Assembly: GCA_963797675.1 (NCBI GenBank)
Contig: CAWCQQ010000001.1
Span: 124,001 to 188,000, forward strand
From: DASQPR01 sp963797675
Lineage (GTDB): Bacteria; Actinomycetota; Actinomycetes; Mycobacteriales; Micromonosporaceae
Direction: 5' to 3'
DNA: 64,000 nucleotides
The notes beneath the pieces are model-generated. The model saw only the letters and a program-made list of their open reading frames with translations. It was not told where the DNA came from and did no database searches. Positions 1 through 9,400 of the stretch are shown here, piece after piece (position 1 is the first letter of the stretch; each line of letters starts with the position of its first letter). The position numbers and the translations under genes are program-made.

Positions 1-226
1 CCTGCGGCGGCGTACGGTCGAACTGCCCGTCCGGCTTGGGTGCGTCACGCCGTTGCTCGACCGGCCGCTGCGCCTCGGCGGCTCGTGGCGGCTCGCTCGG
101 TCGCGCCGGCTCGGCCTGACGCTGCGGTTCGCTCGCGCGGGCGGGCTCCGGCTGCGCAACCGGCTCGGTTGAACGTGACGAGACGGTGCCCGGCTCGGGC
201 CCCCACACATCATCGGTAATCGACAT
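1..226 (-). CDS. dnaB: Replicative DNA helicase DnaB, N-terminus (partial)
   Basis: This is an open reading frame that starts with ATG at 226 and runs off the left edge, so only about 75 residues are present. It begins MSITDDVWGPEPG, continues with a Pro/Glu/Ala/Arg-rich disordered stretch and ends with FDRTPPQ. Actinobacterial DnaB proteins have a similar variable acidic or Pro-rich leader followed by a conserved RxPPQDLxAEQSVLGG segment, which would begin exactly at the window edge. The position downstream of rpsF-ssb-rpsR-rplI is the usual place for dnaB. No helicase motif is inside the window, so the call rests on the PPQ motif plus synteny. Confidence 0.75.
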   Translation of the reverse strand, partial: MSITDDVWGPEPGTVSSRSTEPVAQPEPARASEPQRQAEPARPSEPPRAAEAQRPVEQRRDAPKPDGQFDRTPPQ

Positions 227-343
227 TGCTCCTCCGACCCACCCCACGACTGGTTTACCGCAGGGGTACGACAGTCACTGCCATCGAATACCGAGCCGGA
301 TTAATGCAGGCTACGTTCGCGCGTACGCGCATACAAACGCACC

Positions 344-485
344 GGTGGACAAGCCTCGGGACAACCTGTGGATTGCGGGCCGATTCTTGTGCGCAGCGTG
401 TGCACAGCTTGTGGATATCGTCTGGGGAGATCTCTTCGACACCCGCGATGAGCTGCAGATTCATTGCGCACAGCCTGTGTGGAAA
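344..485. promoter_or_regulatory. DnaA-box-like cluster upstream of dnaB
   Basis: The interval between dnaB and the divergent membrane-protein gene (227-548) has no gene that I can support. It holds several DnaA-box-like elements: GGTGGACAA near 344, CCTGTGGAT near 365, TGTGCACAG at 399, CTTGTGGATA at 408 and CCTGTGTGG at 474. The best matches TTATCCACA (on the minus strand) at 8 of 9 positions. The stretch also contains runs less GC-rich than the surroundings. DnaA control of dnaB is an inference. Confidence 0.4.
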
Positions 486-548
486 AAATACTTTGGACGT
501 GATTCATGCCGGACGTGTGGCGTTCACGTACGTGCCATCACAAGGCGC

Positions 549-1247
549 GTGAGCAATCCCACCTGGACGGCCGATGGCGCCCAGAATGCAAACAGACAAA
601 CATCCGCTCTCGTGGACTACCGCGAATGGCCCGCCCAAGAAGACGACCCTCGAGACTCGAACACGTCCTGGGGCACCGGCGCACGGGTGCCCGATCCACG
701 GTCGACCGAATCCTACGGCGGCGCGGACGGCGCCTCGCGACCGCGTTACTCCGATCGCGAGTATCCCAATCACGGCTACTGGGAAGACCAACCGCAGCCG
801 GAGCAGCAACCGCAATCCGAGCGACGCTTTCCGACGCCGCTGGCACGGACCGATTCATGGCCGGGCGCCGGCCAGAGTACCGGCAGCTGGCGGCTTGATC
901 CCGCTCCCGCTCGTCCGTCGGCGCCGGCCGTCACCCCGGCCGGATTCGGCTTCGACGGCGACGACCGAGACTATCCGGCCGTGATCTGGTGGATTGCGAT
1001 CTGGTATGCGATCCCGGTCGTCCTCTACACGCTCTGGGCAGTGCTCATGTCCTCGTCCGGCATGCGTGGTCACGCTCTTCACGGTCTGCTGAGCGACGCG
1101 CTTCCGGGCATCTTTGCGATCGCGCTGAGCGTCGGCTTCGGGCTTTGGCTCCGGCGCATCAGCCTGAGCTGGCGAGCGATCACGCTCGGCTTCGGCGCCG
1201 CATGTGTCGGTGCAGGCCTGGCGACGCTAGTGATCTCTCTGTTCTAG
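549..1247 (+). CDS. Hypothetical membrane protein with disordered N-terminus
   Basis: I do not recognise the family. The protein has a hydrophilic, Pro/Gln/Arg/Asp-rich first half with low complexity, then three hydrophobic segments: one beginning AVIWWIAIWYAIPVVLY, one around LPGIFAIALSVGFGLWL, and a last one ending at the C-terminus (VGAGLATLVISLF). It is therefore likely an inner-membrane protein with a long cytoplasmic N-terminal tail. The frame is open further upstream to 186, but that would overlap dnaB and run through DnaA-box-like sequence, so I chose the GTG at 549, which has only a weak AAGG in front of it. GTG at 612 is possible too. The gene is convergent with rplI across a strong hairpin at 1271-1303. 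Confidence 0.55.
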   Translation: MSNPTWTADGAQNANRQTSALVDYREWPAQEDDPRDSNTSWGTGARVPDPRSTESYGGADGASRPRYSDREYPNHGYWEDQPQPEQQPQSERRFPTPLARTDSWPGAGQSTGSWRLDPAPARPSAPAVTPAGFGFDGDDRDYPAVIWWIAIWYAIPVVLYTLWAVLMSSSGMRGHALHGLLSDALPGIFAIALSVGFGLWLRRISLSWRAITLGFGAACVGAGLATLVISLF

Positions 1248-1270
1248 CGTCCAAGAAGCCCTGACGCAGC

Positions 1271-1303
1271 GATGGGCGCATCCGCCATGCGGATGCGCCC
1301 ATC
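1271..1303. terminator. Bidirectional hairpin terminator
   Basis: A perfect 14-bp inverted repeat (GATGGGCGCATCCG and its complement) with a 5-nt loop lies between two convergent genes, the membrane protein and rplI. There is no long T-run, as is common for actinobacterial terminators. Confidence 0.75.
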
Positions 1304-1320
1304 GTGCGTGAAAGGTACGA

Positions 1321-1770
1321 CTACTTGGCAGCCGCCACGGTCACGTCGAACTTCGCGGTCACATCCGGGTGCAGCTTGAGCTGCACACGGTAGGTGCCGA
1401 CCGACTTGATGTGACCCGGCAGCTCAAGGCGACGACGGTCGATGTCGGGACCACCGGCGGACTTGATCGCCGAAGCGACCTCCGACGACGTCACCGAACC
1501 GAACAAGCGGCCACCGTCACCGGCGCGCGCCTTCAGCGTTACCTTGAGGCCTTCGAGCTGGCCCTTGACCTCGTTCGCGTGTCCGAGATCGCGGATCTCG
1601 CGAGCACCACGTGCCCGCTTGATGACCTCGATCTGCTTCTCCGCGCCCTTGGTCCAGCCGAGCGCAAATCCCTGCGGAAGCAGGTAGTTGCGTCCGTAGC
1701 CGGCCTTGACCTCGACGACCTCACCGGGAGCACCGAGTCCGGAGACTTCCTGAGTAAGGATGATCTTCAT
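1321..1770 (-). CDS. rplI: 50S ribosomal protein bL9
   Basis: The 149-residue protein has the bL9 N-terminal domain with the MKIILTQEVSGLGAPGE opening and the YGRNYLLPQGFA motif that contacts 23S rRNA, then the connecting helix and the C-terminal domain (RLFGSVTSSEVASAI). The length is typical of the family. It is the last ribosomal gene of the rpsF-ssb-rpsR-rplI cluster, 13 nt after rpsR, and is probably co-transcribed with it. A strong hairpin follows the stop codon. Confidence 0.98.
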   Translation of the reverse strand: MKIILTQEVSGLGAPGEVVEVKAGYGRNYLLPQGFALGWTKGAEKQIEVIKRARGAREIRDLGHANEVKGQLEGLKVTLKARAGDGGRLFGSVTSSEVASAIKSAGGPDIDRRRLELPGHIKSVGTYRVQLKLHPDVTAKFDVTVAAAK

Positions 1771-1783
1771 GTCAGTCCTCCTC

Positions 1784-2023
1784 TCAGCGAGCTGTCGTGG
1801 TGTAGGGCAGGAGCGCCATCTCGCGAGCGTTCTTTACTGCGCTCGCGATCTGCCGCTGCTGCTGGGAGGTAACTCCCGTCACCCGGCGAGCGCGGATCTT
1901 GCCGCGGTCCGAGATGAACTTGCGCAGCAGCGCGACGTCCTTGTAGTCGATGTAGGCGACCCCATCCTTCTCGAGGGGGTTCACCTTCTTCTTCGGTTTG
2001 CGTAGGGCTGCAGCCTTCGCCAT
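1784..2023 (-). CDS. rpsR: 30S ribosomal protein bS18
   Basis: The 79-residue protein shows the bS18 core YIDYKDVALLRKFISDRGKI and the RRVTGVTSQQQRQIASAVKNARE helix region that binds bS6 and 16S rRNA. No Cys pair is present, so this is a zinc-independent type. The ATG at 2023 is preceded by a purine-rich GGAGTAAAAGAC stretch on the minus strand. It sits 21 nt downstream of ssb and 13 nt upstream of rplI. Confidence 0.98.
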   Translation of the reverse strand: MAKAAALRKPKKKVNPLEKDGVAYIDYKDVALLRKFISDRGKIRARRVTGVTSQQQRQIASAVKNAREMALLPYTTTAR

Positions 2024-2044
2024 GTCTTTTACTCCAGATGTGCG

Positions 2045-2551
2045 TTAGAACGGTGGCTCGTCGTCGAAGTTGCCCCCACCGCCCGAGGATGCAGGCGCCG
2101 CAGTGGCCCACGGGTCGTCGGAGGCGAAACCGCCACCGCCGCCCTGGCCGCCGCCACCACCCGACCCGAAGCCGCCACCGCCGGAACGCGACATTCTCTG
2201 CACCTTCGCTGTGGCATAGCGCAGCGACGGGCCGATCTCGTCGACCTCCAGGTCGATCACGGTGCGCTTCTCGCCTTCCTTCGTGTCATAGGTCCGCTGG
2301 CGCAGACGGCCGGAGACGATCACACGAGAACCCTTGGACAGGGACTCGGCAACGTTTTCCGCGACCTGACGCCAGACGGTGCACGAGAGGAACAGCGGGT
2401 CGCCGTCCTTCCATTCGCCGGAAGCCTTGTCCATGAACCGCGGCGTCGAAGCGATGCGGAACTTGGCCACGGCCGCACCCGACGGGGTGAAGCGCAATTC
2501 GGGGTCATCGGTCAAATTCCCGATGACGGTAAGGGTGGTGTCTCCTGCCAT
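2045..2551 (-). CDS. ssb: Single-stranded DNA-binding protein
   Basis: The 168-residue protein has an N-terminal OB fold (about residues 1-115, MAGDTTLTVIGNLTDDPELRF through VIDLEVDEIGPSLRYA), a Gly-rich disordered linker and the acidic C-terminal tip DDEPPF that recruits replication and repair partners. The ATG at 2551 is chosen over an in-frame ATG six codons upstream because AAGGAGTG lies just before it. It is essential for replication and typically sits between rpsF and rpsR. Confidence 0.97.
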   Translation of the reverse strand: MAGDTTLTVIGNLTDDPELRFTPSGAAVAKFRIASTPRFMDKASGEWKDGDPLFLSCTVWRQVAENVAESLSKGSRVIVSGRLRQRTYDTKEGEKRTVIDLEVDEIGPSLRYATAKVQRMSRSGGGGFGSGGGGGQGGGGGFASDDPWATAAPASSGGGGNFDDEPPF

Positions 2552-2690
2552 GGTCACTCCTTGACCCATTTGCTCCCGGTAAAGGAGCAGAGTTCCTCGA
2601 ACACGTCAGCTGTTATTGATGAAAGGCTGTCACATGGATGCGACAGTCGTCATCGGCTGAAGATGGGGAGCCGGACTCGCTGGATAAGAT

Positions 2691-2981
2691 CTAGCGAACT
2701 TCCGGCCGGATGACCTTGGTGCGCAGCACCGACTCATTGAGTCGCAGCTGGCGGTCCAGCTCGGCAACGGCTGCGGGCGTGGCCTGCAGGTCGATGACGG
2801 CGTAGATACCCTCGGTCTTCTTCTGAATCTCGTACGCGAGGCGCCGGCGGCCCCACACGTCGAGCTTCTCTACCGAGCCACCCGCAGTCCGGATCACGTT
2901 CAGGTACGTGTCGAGAGACGGGGCGACGGTGCGCTCCTCGAGACTAGCGTCGAGGATCACCATGATTTCGTAATGACGCAA
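2691..2981 (-). CDS. rpsF: 30S ribosomal protein bS6
   Basis: The 96-residue protein has the bS6 ferredoxin-like fold, beginning MRHYEIMVILDASLEE and with the conserved WGRRRLAYEIQKKTEGIYAVI strand-loop region. It heads the rpsF-ssb-rpsR-rplI operon. The upstream sequence carries AGGAGGTGAG 4-5 nt before the ATG. The roughly 270 nt upstream (2982-3250) hold no gene I can support and presumably contain the operon promoter. Confidence 0.97.
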   Translation of the reverse strand: MRHYEIMVILDASLEERTVAPSLDTYLNVIRTAGGSVEKLDVWGRRRLAYEIQKKTEGIYAVIDLQATPAAVAELDRQLRLNESVLRTKVIRPEVR

Positions 2982-3250
2982 GACAACTCACCTCCTCTGG
3001 GCTAAACGGCCACGGTCGTTCCGTGGCAGGAGGTCTGGCGTCGCTCAAGCCACGACGCCGGGCAGGAAAGCTCGGCGTCGTCATGGTTGAACCAGGCCAG
3101 TTTACCGGAGCATCGGCAATTGGCCCAAACGGCACGAACAAAGCCGCGGAGCGCGCAGTCCGGATTGCCTGGGTGGGACCTGGGGAGGAACGACCACACC
3201 GATGAGCCGAGACCGTACGCCCCGCGGAGCTATCGACAACTATAGGGTAT

Positions 3251-3982
3251 TTAGGCCGAAATCATCCGCGTGGTGCGCTGCGCCACGATCGCTCGAATTG
3301 CCGCGGCCGATACGCCGACCACGCCGACCGTCGCGATGAGCGTCAAGAGGCCGCTCGCGCTGCTCGGCTGCGCCGGTTCGCGAGCCGGACCGAAGGTGGT
3401 CTTCCCGACATCGGTGGAGGCCGCCGGCACCGCCGCGAACGGATCGTTGTCGTTCGTCGGTGACGTGGCCGGGGCGACCGCCGCACCGGACGACGTGGTC
3501 GGCTGCGCCGACGGTGTCGGATGATCGGTGGACGATGGCAGCCCGGTCCGCGGAGTTCCGGTCGGCGTGACGGCCGGTACCGGCGTCGAACCGTCGGCGG
3601 CCGTGACGTAGACCGTCATCTGCACGTGCTTGCCCAGATCGAGCGAGCAATCCGGCAGCATCTGTACGACGACCTGCGACGGTCCGCCGTTGAACGTCAC
3701 CGGTACGAGCGACTCGTCGGGCAGCACCTTCTCCGCATCGCCGGCCCACAACGTCGCCGGCTTGCCGGTCAGGTTGACGAAGTCGACGGTCGTCCCGGCG
3801 GGCACGTGCAACGTGGTCTGCGACGGCGTGGACGGGCAGGAGAGCGTCGAGCCGAGAAGCGGCTGGCCGCTGAATGTGATCGTGGTGGTATCCGCTGCTG
3901 CCGCTACTGCTCCGACCAGCGGCGCACCGATCACCAAGCCGGCCAGAACCAGGCCGGCGCGGTGTCGAAAGGACAAGCTCAT
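3251..3982 (-). CDS. Secreted, membrane-anchored protein of unknown function
   Basis: No family is recognised with certainty. Residues 1-30 are a signal peptide (MSLSFRHRAGLVLAGLVIGAPLVGAVAAAA). Residues 31-130 form a beta-rich domain that resembles a cupredoxin-like sandwich in pattern (VPAGTTVDFVNLTG; two Cys, SCPS and DCSL, that could form a disulfide). A Pro/Thr/Ser-rich linker follows, and a single C-terminal transmembrane helix (LLTLIATVGVVGVSAAAIRAI) ends in a short basic tail. No copper-ligand set is visible, so a copper role is not supported. It lies between rpsF and the divergent endonuclease IV gene. Confidence 0.75.
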   Translation of the reverse strand: MSLSFRHRAGLVLAGLVIGAPLVGAVAAAADTTTITFSGQPLLGSTLSCPSTPSQTTLHVPAGTTVDFVNLTGKPATLWAGDAEKVLPDESLVPVTFNGGPSQVVVQMLPDCSLDLGKHVQMTVYVTAADGSTPVPAVTPTGTPRTGLPSSTDHPTPSAQPTTSSGAAVAPATSPTNDNDPFAAVPAASTDVGKTTFGPAREPAQPSSASGLLTLIATVGVVGVSAAAIRAIVAQRTTRMISA

Positions 3983-4118
3983 GGGACGTTTGCTCCGGTA
4001 CGATCGGGGGCCGGCGGGGGCTGTGCAACCGGCGGACTGTTAGATATAACGATGCCTTCTCCGCGCGAGTGACGCTCCGTACGGATGGATTGTCGGCATG
4101 CGGAGCTAGTCTCGGTCA

Positions 4119-4896
4119 ATGCGTATCGGAGCACACGTCGACGAGCAGGACCCGTTGGCCGAGGCGGCCGCACGTGATGCCGAAGTGGTCCAGTTCTTCC
4201 TGACCGATCCCCAGGGCTACCAAGACGCCACCGGTCCGAAGCGATGCGGAGATCCTGCGTACGGCCCGGATTGACATCTATGTCCATGCGCCTTATCTGA
4301 TCAACCTCGCCACGCTCAACAACAAGATCCGGATTCCGAGCCGCAAGTTGCTGACGGCGCATGCCGAAGCGGCCGCGACGATAGGCGCAAAAGGTCTGAT
4401 CGTGCACGGCGGTCACGTCAGCAAGGGCGACGACCCCGCGGACGGCTATGCCAACTGGCGGAAGGCGTTCGCGCAGGCGGCCGAGCACGGCGGCTACGCG
4501 ACCCCGATTTTGATCGAGAACACCGCAAACGGAGACTTCGCCTGCGCCCGCCGCTTCGATGCGCTCGCCCGGCTGTGGGACGCGGTCGGCGAATTCGGTG
4601 CCGGCTTCTGCCTGGACACCTGCCACGCCCACGCCGGCGGCGAGGATCTGGTCGACATCGTCGATCGGGTCAAGGCGATCACCGGCCGGATCGACCTGGT
4701 GCACGCGAACGACTCCAAGGACACGTTCGACTCCGGCCGCGACCGGCACGACAACTTCGGCCAGGGCCTGATCGATCCAAAGCTGATCATTGACGTCGTC
4801 CGGGCGGCCGGCGCGCCCGTGGTCGTCGAGACCCCGGGCGGCCGGGAGGGTCAACGAGCCGACATCGCGATGCTCCGCGACGGTCTCGGGGCCTAA
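4119..4896 (+). CDS. nfo: Endonuclease IV (AP endonuclease), frame break near 4240
   Basis: The protein begins MRIGAHVDEQDPLAEA and contains VVQFFL, DIYVHAPYLINLAT, IPSRKLL, LIVHGGH, ENTANGD, FCLDTCHAHAGGEDL and VHANDSKD, which include the His, Glu and Asp ligands of the three-zinc site of the Nfo TIM barrel. It cuts DNA 5' of abasic sites in base excision repair. The first 40 or so codons are in one frame and the rest, from SDAEILRTARIDIYVHAP, in the next frame; removing one base at about 4240 restores the full protein. The overall length is normal for the family. The last AUG-initiated open stretch alone starts at 4348 and would lack the N-terminus. Confidence 0.9.
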
Positions 4897-4906
4897 CCCG
4901 GCGAGC

Positions 4907-6373
4907 TTAGAGCTCGGCCATCTCGAACTCGGCGAGCGCATGCTCTCGACCGACCCAGCGATCGGGCGCGTGGTCGAACAGGCCACCGTCCGGATCGTCC
5001 TCGTAGACCTGCCGGACAGCGTCCTTCTCGGGATGGCGGATGTCCCGGATCACGTACCCGCAGACGATCAACAACGTGATCAGTCGCAGCACCGCGGCCA
5101 GCACGAACGCGCCCTCCGGCATGATCGGCTTGCCGGACGCACCGATCAACTCGGCGTTGAACGCGAAGAAGTAACACACCTCGGCCAGCTGCCACGCCAG
5201 AAACGCTCCCCACCGTGGCCGGGCCAGGATCGCGAGCGGTAGTAGCCAGAGCACGTACTGCTGGGACCAGACCTTCGAGAAGATCAGGAACGCGGCCACC
5301 ACGAGGAATGCGATCTGGGCGAGCCGTGGCCGTCGCGATGCCTTGATCGTGAGAACGGCGATTCCGACCAGCGACAAGCCGAAGAGCAGGTAGAACAGCG
5401 GAAGGACCGCACTCGGGTGGCTGTTGAGCCAGATGAATCCGGGAATCCCGTACCCGTTGTGGGTTGGCACGTGCGCGCCGATGTACCAGATCGTGCCCCA
5501 GTCAACGCCGCGCGTGACGTTGAGCCGGAAAAACTGCAGCCATGAGTCCGGCCACGCCAGCAGGACCGGGAGGTTGACCGCGACCCAGGCGAGCACCGCG
5601 ACCGCGACCGTGTAGAGCGCATCCGACATCTTCCGCGAGCGCCATCCGAGCAGCACGATCGGCACCAGCAGCAGCGCCGGCCATAGCTTCGTCGCCGTAC
5701 CGAGTCCGATCAGAATCGCGGCGGCTGTCGGTCTGTTCCGGGCCCATGCGTAGAGCCCGAACATCGCGAACGCGACCGCCAGCAGATCCCAGTTCACCGT
5801 CGCGGTCAGGAACAGCGCCGGCGAAACCGCAAACATGGCCGCATCCCACGGTCGCCGTCGTCGCAGCGTCAGGATCACGCCGACAGCCGAGATCGCCAGG
5901 GCGGACAGCACGAGCGCATTCACGTTGTAGAACAGCGTGTACGGGTTGACGCTCGGGTGATCAGCGGTGAACGCATGGACCGGCAGGCCGATCAGTCCCA
6001 TGAAGGCACCGGTCACGACCGGGTACTCGACTGCATGGTCTTTGTAGGGCACTTCTCCGTTGGCGAGTCCCTCGCTGGCGTAGAGCGCCACCACATCCGT
6101 GTAGCAGGCGTGACGATATTCGCTGAGGTTCTTCCAGTCGCCGTCGCTGCAGGGTGACTTCTGCATCCAGTGCAGCGTCAACGTCACGCAGGTCAAGGCG
6201 ATCACGATCCGGACGACCATCCAGTATCGGCGCGACGATCGCGTCACATGACGGCCGGCCGGACCACCGATCGTCTGGGACACGCCTCGGGCGACCGCAT
6301 CGGTCTGCGATGGAAGCTCCATCAGCTCACCGTCGACGCTGGTCAACTCACGCGGATACACGGATGACATCAC
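4907..6373 (-). CDS. GT87-family mannosyltransferase-like membrane protein
   Basis: The 488-residue multi-spanning protein (about 11-12 hydrophobic helices) matches the DUF2029/GT87 type of polyprenyl-phosphate-mannose-dependent glycosyltransferase. An acidic, conserved periplasmic loop follows the first helix (residues about 75-110, CYTDVVALYASEGLANG and HAVEYPVVTG), and TATKLWPALLLVP and FSKVWSQQYVLWLLPL are present. In mycobacteria the homologue Rv0051 follows ponA1, as here. The sugar acceptor is unknown. The start is GTG 6373 or ATG 6370. It is convergent with nfo with only 10 nt between stops. Confidence 0.8.
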   Translation of the reverse strand: MMSSVYPRELTSVDGELMELPSQTDAVARGVSQTIGGPAGRHVTRSSRRYWMVVRIVIALTCVTLTLHWMQKSPCSDGDWKNLSEYRHACYTDVVALYASEGLANGEVPYKDHAVEYPVVTGAFMGLIGLPVHAFTADHPSVNPYTLFYNVNALVLSALAISAVGVILTLRRRRPWDAAMFAVSPALFLTATVNWDLLAVAFAMFGLYAWARNRPTAAAILIGLGTATKLWPALLLVPIVLLGWRSRKMSDALYTVAVAVLAWVAVNLPVLLAWPDSWLQFFRLNVTRGVDWGTIWYIGAHVPTHNGYGIPGFIWLNSHPSAVLPLFYLLFGLSLVGIAVLTIKASRRPRLAQIAFLVVAAFLIFSKVWSQQYVLWLLPLAILARPRWGAFLAWQLAEVCYFFAFNAELIGASGKPIMPEGAFVLAAVLRLITLLIVCGYVIRDIRHPEKDAVRQVYEDDPDGGLFDHAPDRWVGREHALAEFEMAEL

Positions 6374-6408
6374 CGCTACATACTGCCGTGCGGACGCCTC
6401 CGACTAAA

Positions 6409-6444
6409 GACCGACGCCCGATCAATGTTGATCGGGCGTCGGTC
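6409..6444. terminator. Hairpin terminator after ponA
   Basis: GACCGACGCCCGATCA pairs perfectly with its complement across a short loop, between the stop of the large penicillin-binding protein gene (minus strand, ends 6468) and the start of the GT87 gene. It would separate the two transcription units unless read through. Confidence 0.7.
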
Positions 6445-6467
6445 GTATACGTGCGACGTGCGTACCG

Positions 6468-9400
6468 CTACTTGCCGGTGACCTTGATAGTAGCCGCCTT
6501 GGACGTTCCGCCCGGACCGACTGCGACGACCTGGATCGTGTAGTGGGTGCCGTTGATCGATCCGGCGAACTCGTAGTTTGCGCCGTTGACCGTCACGTTG
6601 TTGACGTCAGTCTGGAATCCGTGGGAGATCGTGATCTGGTAGCTGGTGGCGCCGTTCGACGGATCCCAACTGATCTCGAGCTTGCCCGGTGTTGAATTGT
6701 CGGCCTTGAGATTTCCCGGGCTCTGCGGCGCGGGCGACGGCGGGGTGCCCGTGGTCGTCACCTGCGCCTGCGCCGGATTACTCGAATCACCGATGTCGTC
6801 ATAAGCGCTCACCGTGTACGTGTAGAACGTCCCCGGCTGGAGCCCGTTGTCGATGTACCCAGGATTCTGCGCGCCGAGTGCCGTGCTGTCCCGGAACACC
6901 CGGTAGTGCAGCCCCGGTACGGCGTCCCAGTTCAGCTGGACGCTGGTGTCACTGGCCGCGTTTGCCATGAAATTCTGCGGCGGGTTCAGAGCAAGCGGGC
7001 CGCCGGGGCCGGTCGTGACCGGACCGGACGCCGGCGCGGACGGTGACGGCGACGCACCATTGCCGGCCTTATCGCCGGTGTTATCGCGGCCGTTGAACTG
7101 TTCGATCTTTGCCGCACCCCAGGTCAACGGCTTGCCGGCCGCACTCGTCTTGACGTCCACCTTGAGTGCCGCATCCATGTACTGGGTCCAGATCGGCGCC
7201 GCCATCCGCGAGCCGGAGAGGATCTGGGTCTTGTGGCCGCCCCCCGGGATCGGCTTGCCGGTCTTCGCGTCAAGGATGATCAGCGGTTGGGTAATCTTGC
7301 CGATACTCCCGACCCAGACCGACGTGCTCAGCTGTCCCAGCCCGGGCGCGGTGTAGCCGGAGAACGCGGACACGCTGTTGTCACGCTGGTCTATCTCGCT
7401 CAATTCCCAGGTGCCGGTCTTGCCCGCGGACGGCCGTCCACCCTCGAGCAGGTTCGTGTAATGGGTGTGAATTGCCCACGGACTGGTCACCTCGTCGGGA
7501 CGCGTCATGATCTGCTCCATCGCCCACTGCTCGTCGTGCGCCTTCTCCACGCCGAAGTCTGTCAGCTGCTTTCCGATCAACGGCTCACGGTAGAGCGCCG
7601 CTTGGCCCGGAATCTGCACGTTAGAAACGAAGTGTGCCGTCTCGACCATGCCGTTGTTCGCGATCGTCGAGACCGCGTGCGCGAGATCGAGCAGGTCGAT
7701 GCCGAGCTGTCCGAAACCGAGATCGGGTCCGAACTTACCTTCCCTCTCGACCTGAACGCCGTTGCCCGCCACCAGGTCGTACCGCTTGTTCGAGGTGTCC
7801 CAGATGTGCTGTACGCCCAACTCCTGCGCCATGTTGATGACGTTGCCGACGCCGACCTGCTTCGCGATCCCGTAATACATCGTGTTCGTGGAGCGCTTCA
7901 GACCCTCCGCCATCGTGCACGCGTCGGGTTGATTGGGGCAGCTGTCGTCGAGACTGTTCGTGAGGTAACTCTCGCCCGGCCGGGCCAGCTTGGGTGGGCC
8001 CAGCCAGTACGAGTCAAGGCCGTAGCCCTGTGACAGCGCGGTGGCCATGGTGATCGTCTTCATCGACGAACCCGGATCGCGGTGAGCGCCGGCAAGACCC
8101 ATCGCCGCAATGGCGGCCGGACCGACCGCCGACGACGCCGGTGTGGGCGGCGTATTTTCGTCGAGATTGAGATTCAGGTTGAGCGAGATGCCGGCGTAAT
8201 CGAGGCCGGTTCCGACGGCACCGCCGTAATAGGCGACCACCCGACCGGTCGGAGGGTCGATCGAGACGAGTTCACCATCGGTGCCGGCCGGCACGGTTTT
8301 ATAGCCGGGCGACGTCGGCTTCGCAAAATCGGCCGCATTGATCGCCGCGGCCTCGGCCGCCTGGTTGATCGTCGTAGTGATCGTGTAGCCACCGTTTTCC
8401 AGCGCGATCTCGCTGAATGCCGGCGTGTTGTCCAAGAGCATGTACGGCTGGTTGGTGAGCGGGCTTTTCGCCAGGATCAACTCGGACATGACCTGCCGGA
8501 CGATGAAGCCCACCGGCGTGTTCAGGTACTGGTTGCCGGTGTTCGAGGTATTCGCGTTCGGGACCGCATCGATCGGGTACGCAAACTCCGGCGATGCCTC
8601 TTGCGCCGCCGTGATATAGCCCAGCTTGACCATCTGGTCGCCGGTGTATTTGAAGCGAATCTTGGCCGCGTCGGTCGGGCAGATGGCCGTCTTGCTGCCC
8701 TGACACAGCTGGTACGGGTCGTACTCGCCGCCGTTCGGATCCTTGATCTGGTCGACCAGCACCATCGCCTCGGGAATCGAGAGGTGCGTCACGTCCTTCT
8801 TGAAGTAGGCCAGGGCGGCAGCCTGGATGCCGTACGCGCCGCGGCCGAACGGGACGGTGTTCAGGTACGCCGCAAGGATCTTGGGCTTCCCCCAACTCCG
8901 GGTCAGCTTGATCGCGATCGCTGCTTCCTTGATCTTTCGGGTATACCCACTGTCCTGCGACAGATCTTCGGCCTGGCGCGCGTACTGCTGGGTGATCGTC
9001 GATGCACCCTGGGTGGAGCCGCCGCTCACGTTGTTCACGAACGCCCGGAGGATGCCCTTGAGGTCGATGCCACTGTTCGAATAAAACGTCTCATCCTCGG
9101 TCGCGACGACTGCCTGCTTGATGAAGTTCGGGATGGCGGCGTCGGCAAGTTCGAAGCGCGTGACGCTACCGATCTGCGCCATCAATTGGCCGTTGGAGTA
9201 GAGGATCCGGGTGGCCTGCGGTAGGGCCAGATCACTGGGCAGCGGCGCCGACGCCGAGTAGTAAGTGCCGAGCACGACGATCAGGCCGGTCAGCATGATC
9301 AGGCTCGCGAATCCGGCCAGGATCCGGTTGCGGCGGCGCCGCTTCTTGTTGACCGCCTTCTTTCCCTTGCCGGCCGCGCCGGTCGGACCCGAGCCGCCGG

